From the NCBI GenBank assembly GCA_003427395.1, contig BFEA01000183.1, forward strand, positions 940,375-986,496: 46,122 nucleotides of DNA, in the 5' to 3' direction. The notes below the pieces were generated by a model, which was not told the origin of the DNA, made no database searches, and worked only from the letters and a program-made list of their open reading frames with translations. The first letter of the stretch is position 1. Each line of letters starts with the position of its first letter. Source of the stretch: Chara braunii. Taxonomy: Eukaryota; Streptophyta; Charophyceae; Charales; Characeae. Shown here one piece after another: positions 41,150 to 46,122 of this stretch. Position numbers and translations under genes: made by a program.

Positions 41150-41559
41150 GTCGGGACTGGTGAGTCCCGAACCGTCACCTGAGAGACTGTATATGGCTAA
41201 TTTGTGCACGGCAGAGAAAACCTGAGGCAATAAGGATGAGAGGATCAAGGCACGGGCTTGGACGCTAAGGATCTAGGAGCTGCCCAAAGTTGTTGGGACT
41301 ATCAAACTAGGAAGAAAATTGACAGAACGGGGAGCGGCGGAGGCACGCAAGAAAGTGGCGAAGGCGACCCTTCCCCTAAAGCGGAGAAGGACCGCCAAGA
41401 AAAGTAGTGGCAAAGGATGCGCGTTGCAAAGAGAGAAAAGAAGCAAGGGAAATGGGTGAATGATACGTGAGGCGCCGGCAAGAGAAAACGTAGTCGGGCC
41501 AAGTAGGCCGCCAGGACGCGGCAGCAAGGGGGTCATGGGCCAAGTAAGGACTCACGCCC
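41150..41559. other. Possible start of another repeat unit
   Basis: TGTCGGGACTGGTGAGTCCC starts at about 41149. It contains the palindrome TCGGGACT/AGTCCCGA with loop GGTG. Sequence composition changes here from mixed to purine-rich. It may be the left end of another mobile element, but no target duplication or matching right end could be shown. No gene is supported. Confidence 0.3.
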
Positions 41560-41950
41560 GGCGGGACAAGGTGTCGGGGACCGCATGAGATCAAGAGAAG
41601 ATGTGGTACCGGCGGTACAAAGTGCCGGAGACCGTGTGAGACCAAGAGAAGATACGGTACCGGCGGGACAAAGTGTCGGGGACCGCGTGAGACCACGAAA
41701 AGATGCGGTACCAGCGGGACAAAGTGTCAAGGACCACGTGAGACCAAGAAAAGATGCGGTACCAGCGGGACAAAGTGCCGGGGACCGCGTGAGACCAAGA
41801 AAAGACATGGTACCGACGGGACGAAGTGTCGGGGACCACATGGGACCAAGCAAAGGTACGGCACCAATGGAACAAGTGTCGGGGACCACATGCAACTAGA
41901 CAAGAATGCAGTACCGATGGGACAAAGTGTTGGGGACCACACGGGACTAA
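41560..41950. repeat. 51-bp minisatellite, about eight copies
   Basis: AGTGTCGGGGACC or variants start at 41572, 41621, 41672, 41723, 41774, 41825, 41875 and 41926, steps of 49-51 bases. Because 51 is divisible by three, frames stay open through the array, giving a false 17-residue repeat (RPRKDAVPAGQSVGDRV) and similar antisense frames. Confidence 0.92.
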
Positions 41951-42064
41951 GACTAGTGTCCGGGACTAGTGTCAGGGACCATTGCGGGACAAGTGGCGGG
42001 AACTGTGACGTCCGAAAGAAAAATTGCGGCACAACATGTGGTGCAAAAAAATAAAATAAGTGGC

Positions 42065-42091
42065 ACCGTCAAGATCGAGGATCTTGACGGT
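42065..42091. repeat. Palindrome P1, 12-bp stem
   Basis: ACCGTCAAGATC (42065-42076), loop GAG, then its exact complement (42080-42091). It is followed by AAAATATTAGCAC and CACTAGTGGG. A second copy with changed but still paired bases lies at 43987-44013. Confidence 0.92.
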
Positions 42092-42182
42092 CAAAAATAT
42101 TAGCACGCAAGCACTAGTGGGAGCTAGCGGGAGGGCCAAAAGAAAAATAAAAAGAAAAGAAGACAAGTGCTAGAGGCATGGG

Positions 42183-42372
42183 AGCAATCCGGAAAATCTC
42201 GGATTGACCTCCCCCAAGGAAAATGGAGCCGTAGGGGCTCCATGAGAAAAATAGGCCTTCCGGAGAAATTCGGTGCATGGGGGTCTACCGTTTGGAAGGG
42301 AGAGGGGCAAACGGTGGCTCTCAAGGGCATGGAAGGGCCATAACTGCAGTCCGAAAAATAACAGACTGGCCC
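42183..42372. repeat. Hairpin repeats with a 161-bp step, part 1
   Basis: CAATCCG...CGGATTG at about 42185-42207 and CAGTCCG...CAGACTG at about 42346-42367 lie 161 bases apart. They belong to the same series as the hairpins at 43248, 43409 and 43571. Confidence 0.65.
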
Positions 42373-42776
42373 TTGGGCATAGGAAGGGTCAAAACTAAGG
42401 AGAAAAGGCAAGAAAAGGGCCTTAACGGCTAGTTGACACTTGACATGCAAAAAGAAAAAGAAAAAGAAAAAAAAAAATGTGGGAGAAAGAGACAAGGGAG
42501 GTGAGAGAGAGTGGGTGAGTTGGCCATTAGTTGGGACTGCAGCAAGTTGGGATTGCCAAGTCCCAACTGTCCAAGAAAGGAGGGAAAAAAAAAAAACAGA
42601 AAACAAAATTGAGAAAAGGGCCTTAACGGCTAGTTGACACTTGGCATGCACAATGAAAAAGAAAACAAAAGGAAAATGGGAAGTGAGAGAGGATGAGTGA
42701 GTTGGCCGTCAGTTGGGACTGCAGCAAGTAGAGATCGACAAGTCCCAACTGTCCACAAGTGGAGGGAAAAGAAAAG

Positions 42777-42820
<44 letters not shown>
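42777..42820. repeat. Poly-A tract, 44 bases, followed by N
   Basis: The A run ends at an N (42821) and a GC-rich segment (42822-42905). The N marks uncertain sequence or an assembly joint. Confidence 0.95.
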
Positions 42821-42821
42821 N

Positions 42822-42905
42822 GTGGCGGGGTTGGATGAACCCCGCGGCGGGGGTCCGGGGTCCGCAGCCTAACACCGGCTTTGCCCCCGGGGTTCCCCGC
42901 TCGAC
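42822..42905. other. GC-rich insert unlike its surroundings
   Basis: About 84 bases of very GC-rich sequence (GGTTGGATGAACCCCG, then GGGGTCCGGGGTCCGCAGCC) replace the expected first part of the third 200-bp repeat copy, directly after the N. CGGGGTT and AACCCCG can pair. It could be a real insertion or a mis-joined read. Confidence 0.55.
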
Positions 42906-43040
42906 AACGCTGCTTGACATGCTGAAAGAAAAAGAAAAAGAAAAGAAAAATGGGAGGTGGGAGAGGATGAGTGAGTTGGCAGTCAGTTGGGACTGCAGCA
43001 AGTAGGGACTGCCAAGTCCCAACTAGCCACAAGTAGAAGG

Positions 43041-43092
<52 letters not shown>
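43041..43092. repeat. Poly-A tract, 52 bases
   Basis: Uninterrupted A run at the end of the third 200-bp repeat copy. Confidence 0.95.
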
Positions 43093-43097
<5 letters not shown>

Positions 43098-43239
43098 AAG
43101 GGGAAAGTTAAAAGGGCACTAACAGACGAAAACGGCCACCTAGGGAGGGCATTTTGGACCAGATTCACTTTGGGCATATGGCGGTTACAAAGGACCTTGA
43201 TTTTCTTTGTTTTATGCAGGGAAAATCAAAGAAAATCAA

Positions 43240-43700
43240 AGCCCCTTGCAACCGAAAAATAACGGATTGCATGGGAGAGGCCATACACATGTTTTAGGTG
43301 CACCGGGAGCCAAAATGGAGACTGGGTACACTTGGGAGTTGGCCGTTTTATTTTCTTTCAGTTGGGGGCTAGTTGTGGGGCACTAGGCTAGAGAAAACAG
43401 CCCCTACTGCAGTCCGAGTTACAACGGACTGCATAAGGAAGGACAAACATAAGGTTTTGGGGCTCCGGGAGCCAAAATTGAGCCCGGATGCCTTAGGAAA
43501 ATTAACGCACTATTTTCCTTAGGCATGGGGCGTGACGCAGGGCTGTGGGGCTAGCAATATGGCTGTGGGTGCAATCCGAGAAATAACGGACTGCCCAAGG
43601 ATGCCCGGACCAAGGGGAAATAGGTCGCGGCGTGCCCGAAAATACTAGAAAACGGCGCCGCGCGCCAAGGGGAGTGTGACGGTAAAACGGCAACGGCACG
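43240..43700. repeat. Degenerate 161-bp tandem repeat with conserved hairpins, part 2
   Basis: Hairpins GCAACCG...CGGATTGC (43248), GCAGTCCG...CGGACTGC (43409-43432) and GCAATCCG...CGGACTGC (43571-43594) are spaced 161-162 bases. Accompanying words repeat with the same step, for example GGGAGCCAAAATGGAG at 43308 and GGGAGCCAAAATTGAG at 43469. Confidence 0.8.
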
Positions 43701-43986
43701 GCGGGGTCCCGCGGCCGGAAAATTATCAATGGTACTTGGGGCACATGGAAAGAATAAAACGGGACTGACGGGTTCATGGGAAGTCCCAAATAAAAATTGG
43801 GCATCAACCGGGATGACGTCGGGGGCCAAAGGGGCCTAAATAAAAATTGTCGAAAATCGGGCCCTGTCGACGGCACCTCCGGCGGAACGGAAAAATGGGA
43901 CTAGTATGGGAAGCGGCGGGGACTTGAGGTGTTCCGAGGGGGAGACCACTAGCCAAGGTGAGAAGTGGCCGTGAGAAGCAAACGGC

Positions 43987-44013
43987 GCCGTCGAGATCAA
44001 GGATCTCGACGGT
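43987..44013. repeat. Palindrome P2, covarying relative of P1
   Basis: GCCGTCGAGATC (43987-43998), loop AAG, GATCTCGACGGT (44002-44013). An A-T pair of P1 is a G-C pair here. Followed as in P1 by AAAATATTAGCAC and CACTAGTGGGG. Confidence 0.92.
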
Positions 44014-45170
44014 GGAAAATATTAGCACCATTGGTGCAAACACTAGTGGGGCTCAAAACGAATGAAAAACGAGAGCGAGGAGCAAAGAAAAATAATACGG
44101 GGAGGGTTGCCCAACAGTCTGGGGTATTTCGGACTAGCTAGGCATGAGAAAACAAAAACCCAAGGGGCTTCAAGAAAAAAACAGGCTAGCCAAGAAAAAT
44201 CGGAGTCAAGGGGGCTCAAAATGAAGGCTAACGGGAGGAAAATGAGCCCCCTAGGGGCATGGGCATGCCAACTTGGTGGGCCGAGGTGTAACGGCCAACA
44301 GCCGGGCATGAACCTGGCCGCAATTGAGGCCCTAAGGCCTAGAAAGAGAGTGCACAGCAAATTGACATGTGTCATAACAGAAATAAAAGAAAAAGAAAAG
44401 AAAACGAAGAGAAAAATAAGGAAAAACGAGAGAAAATAGGAGAAATGGGTGGAGGGGAGTGTGCCGTCTCATTGGGATGGCAGCGGTAGGAAAAAATCGA
44501 GAAAAAGGCCTACTAAACCTTTTTCTCTTAAGTAAGCTACCCCTTGGACCTTGAAATCAAAGGGGCAATATTTTTCAAGAGGTAGGAGGATGAAAAGAGG
44601 CCCAAGGGGTAGGCCGAGTTGGTACCAACCACTCGGACTGCATGTATCTGGCCAAAAAGAGGTCTAGGTGCCCCCGGAGAGGCCTAGAGGTGGAATGTGG
44701 CGAAGGGGGTACCTCGGTTCACCTTGGGGCACTTGGGAGGGCCCAAGGGCTGGTCGGACTGCTGTCCCCCGCCTATATAAGCTAGGGATTCAATCCGCCA
44801 CACTCATACTTGCATGAGGAGTGCCCATGCTGCCCAAATGAGCCCGTGAGAGCTCTAGAGGCATCCGAAGAGTAGTGAGGGGAACCCCTACCGGTTTGAA
44901 AGTGTGGAGGCTATGAACTAGTGGGAGGAGACTCTACAAGCTTGTGGTAGGGAGGGAGGTGATCCGCCATAGCTCTCAGGCTAGTGGAGAGGAAGACAAG
45001 ACTAAGAGGAGTCCCATTAGCCCTCCTAGAGGGGAGGACTCCCTTGTCTTAGTGGTAGGAGCCCATAGCTACTTGCAGGAGGAGTGTGAGGAAGAAGAGA
45101 GGCTTGAAGAAGAAGGGAGTCATAGGCAAGAAGGAGGGAGCTTCATTGACAGTGAGGCATCCTAGGGGTG
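44014..45170. other. Non-coding purine-rich stretch with a candidate promoter
   Basis: No gene is supported in this stretch. It is purine-rich, with A-rich tracts near 44380-44450. A TATA-like box lies at 44774 and a short Glu/Ser-rich open frame at 44944-45165. The palindrome-flanking words shared with 42065 suggest an old duplication of about 1.9 kb. Confidence 0.45.
44772..44782 (+). promoter_or_regulatory. Candidate TATA box
   Basis: CCTATATAAGC in otherwise GC-balanced sequence is a strong core-promoter match, followed about 35 bases later by CACACTCATACTTGC. It could be the promoter of an LTR or non-coding element. Nothing downstream confirms a gene. Confidence 0.45.
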
Positions 45171-45179
45171 AGTGAAGAA

Positions 45180-45425
45180 ATGCCTCTCTTTCCTTCTCCC
45201 TTCTTTTCTCTCTCATTCTCCCTCTCCTTCTTCTCTCCTTCCCCCTCTTCTTCTTCTTCTTCTTCTTCCTTCCCTCCTCCTTCTTCTTCTTCTCTTCCTT
45301 CTTCTCCTTCTTCTTCCTCCTCCTCTTCATCCCCCTCCTCCCCTTCCTTTTTCCCCTTCCCTCCCTTCTTCCTTTCCCCCTTCTTCCCCTCACCCCTTCT
45401 CTCCATCTCTCTCCTCATTCATCTC
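45180..45425. repeat. Pyrimidine tract, CTT/CCT-rich
   Basis: About 245 bases of nearly pure C and T with (TTC)n and (CCT)n runs. Both strands give long false frames (Ser/Pro/Leu or Lys/Glu/Gly). Confidence 0.92.
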
Positions 45426-46122
45426 CTAGTGTAGTTGAGCTCAAATATTATTTTTTTCACTCGTAATCTTCATCATCTACTTGTTTTCCCACTTGGGAGT
45501 ACATCGCAACTCATGTGTTGATGTTTCCTAGTGTTTTGGTGATGTAGACTGCATATATTGCCAATTTCTCCCCTCCTATGTGAATCGTAATTCATCTCCT
45601 AGTGTAGTTGAGTTCAAATCTTGTCTTTTTCACTTGTAATCTTCATCATCTACTTGTTTTCCTACTTGGGAGTAAATCGCAACTCATGGGTTGATGTTTC
45701 CTAATGTTTTGGTGATGTAGAGTGCATGTATTGTCCATTTTTTCCCTCCTATGTGAATCGCAATTCATCTCTTAGTGCAGTTGAACTCAAATCTTGTCTT
45801 TTTCACTTGTAATCTTCATCATCTACTTGTTTTCCTACTTGGTAGTAAATCGCAACTCATGTGTTGATGTTTCCTAGTATTTTGGTGGTATAAAGTGCAT
45901 GTATTGTTCATTTCTCCCCTCCTGTGTAAATCGCAATTCATCTCCTAGTGTAGTTGAGCTCAAATCTTGTCTTTTTCATTTGTAATCTTCATCATCTACT
46001 TGTTTTCCTACTTCGGAGTAAATCTCAACTCATGTGTCGATGTTTCCTAGTGTTTTGGTGATGTAGAGTGCATGTATTGTCCATTTCTCCCCTCCTATGT
46101 GAATCACAATTCATCTCCTAGT
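45421..46122. repeat. 173-bp tandem repeat array, continues past the window end
   Basis: ATCTCCTAGTGTAGTTGAGC or a close variant starts at 45421, 45594, 45767, 45940 and 46113, every step exactly 173 bases. Four full copies and the start of a fifth are visible, about 90-95% alike by eye. No frame is maintained. Confidence 0.95.

Larger units (their letters stand above)
33850..41150 (-). mobile_element. Transposon copy A, right part (right end not seen)
   Basis: Directly after copy B, the transposase gene of copy A resumes with its 5' part, followed by the conserved 150-bp upstream region (to about 34930). Beyond that, the sequence is GC-rich and non-coding, with foldbacks and the GGATCCGAACTT motif also found in copy B. 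That supports, but does not prove, continuity of copy A. No right terminus (complement of AACATGTTATTCG) appears before the window ends. The change of character near 41150 may mark another insertion; this boundary is approximate. Confidence 0.5.
42400..43092. repeat. Three copies of a roughly 200-bp A-rich repeat with a conserved 10-bp stem
   Basis: Copies start near 42412, 42612 and 42905 with TTGACACTTGACATGC or TTGGCATGC or CTTGACATGC. An A-rich tract follows, then GTGAGTTGGC, then AGTTGGGACTGCAGCAAGT ending in AAGTCCCAACT. AGTTGGGACT and AGTCCCAACT pair in every copy. Each copy ends in an A tract; the longest are 42777-42820 and 43041-43092. Confidence 0.85.

Noticed and set aside
41560-41950. 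Regular repeats that could suggest a CRISPR array
   Set aside because: Units are contiguous and degenerate with no unique spacers, and the context is eukaryotic transposon DNA.
41376-42032. Sense and antisense frames with 17-residue repeats
   Set aside because: The 51-bp minisatellite has no stops in several frames; periodic peptides on both strands indicate a non-coding repeat.
44944-45165. 73-codon Glu/Ser-rich frame downstream of the TATA-like box
   Set aside because: It is short, purine-rich and without recognisable motifs; the nearby TATA box alone is not enough to call a gene.
45049-45434. Long Lys/Glu/Gly or Ser/Pro/Leu frames on both strands
   Set aside because: Produced by the CTT/CCT pyrimidine tract.

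Overview
The window looks like repeat-rich nuclear DNA of a eukaryote, most likely a streptophyte (charophyte) alga such as Chara. The evidence is a chromodomain Ty3/Gypsy element, a second Gypsy element whose charged Gag N-terminus resembles what I recall of Chara predicted proteins, hAT insertions, long homopolymer tracts and many satellite-like arrays. No ordinary host gene, rRNA, tRNA or CRISPR array was found. Species assignment is inference; scattered N bases show this is an assembled draft.

Region 1 (1-11.64 kb). A decayed chromovirus, here Gypsy-1, has gag at 1450-3513 and pol at 3899-9707, with protease, reverse transcriptase, RNase H, integrase and chromodomain. It is broken by in-frame stops and two frameshifts. 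A non-autonomous hAT element (6520-8360, 8-bp target duplication) splits its integrase. That hAT element is itself split by a reverse-orientation solo LTR (6893-7905) belonging to the next retrotransposon family. Downstream lie two duplicated blocks, each ending in a pentanucleotide (TGYTR)n array.

Region 2 (11.64-17.06 kb). Gypsy-2 has a 5' LTR (11642-12592) with a TATA box, an initiator-Met-type primer binding site (12594), a leader carrying nine W-box cores at about 12-bp spacing, a broken gag with a CCHC knuckle, and a pol that stops abruptly inside reverse transcriptase.

Region 3 (17.06-about 41.15 kb). Two copies of one large DNA transposon are nested. Copy A starts at 17065 inside Gypsy-2 pol; its right end is not seen. 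Copy B (21364-33849, 12,486 bp) lies inside A's own transposase gene, with perfect 31-bp terminal inverted repeats and a clean 4-bp TATT duplication. B carries on the minus strand a nearly intact 981-codon DUF7869-like (DDE-type) transposase and a second conserved gene of unknown function. On the plus strand it carries a Ulp1/SENP-like cysteine protease, preceded by a roughly 380-bp tandem satellite. Subterminal repeats flank both ends. This transposon family is the strongest candidate here for an undescribed system. The rest of A's right arm (34.8-41.15 kb) holds foldback structures and short tandem repeats.

Region 4 (41.15-46.12 kb). Non-coding, repeat-dominated DNA: a 51-bp minisatellite, about 200-bp and about 161-bp hairpin-bearing repeats, two covarying 27-nt palindromes, a candidate TATA box, a pyrimidine tract and a 173-bp tandem array running off the window end.
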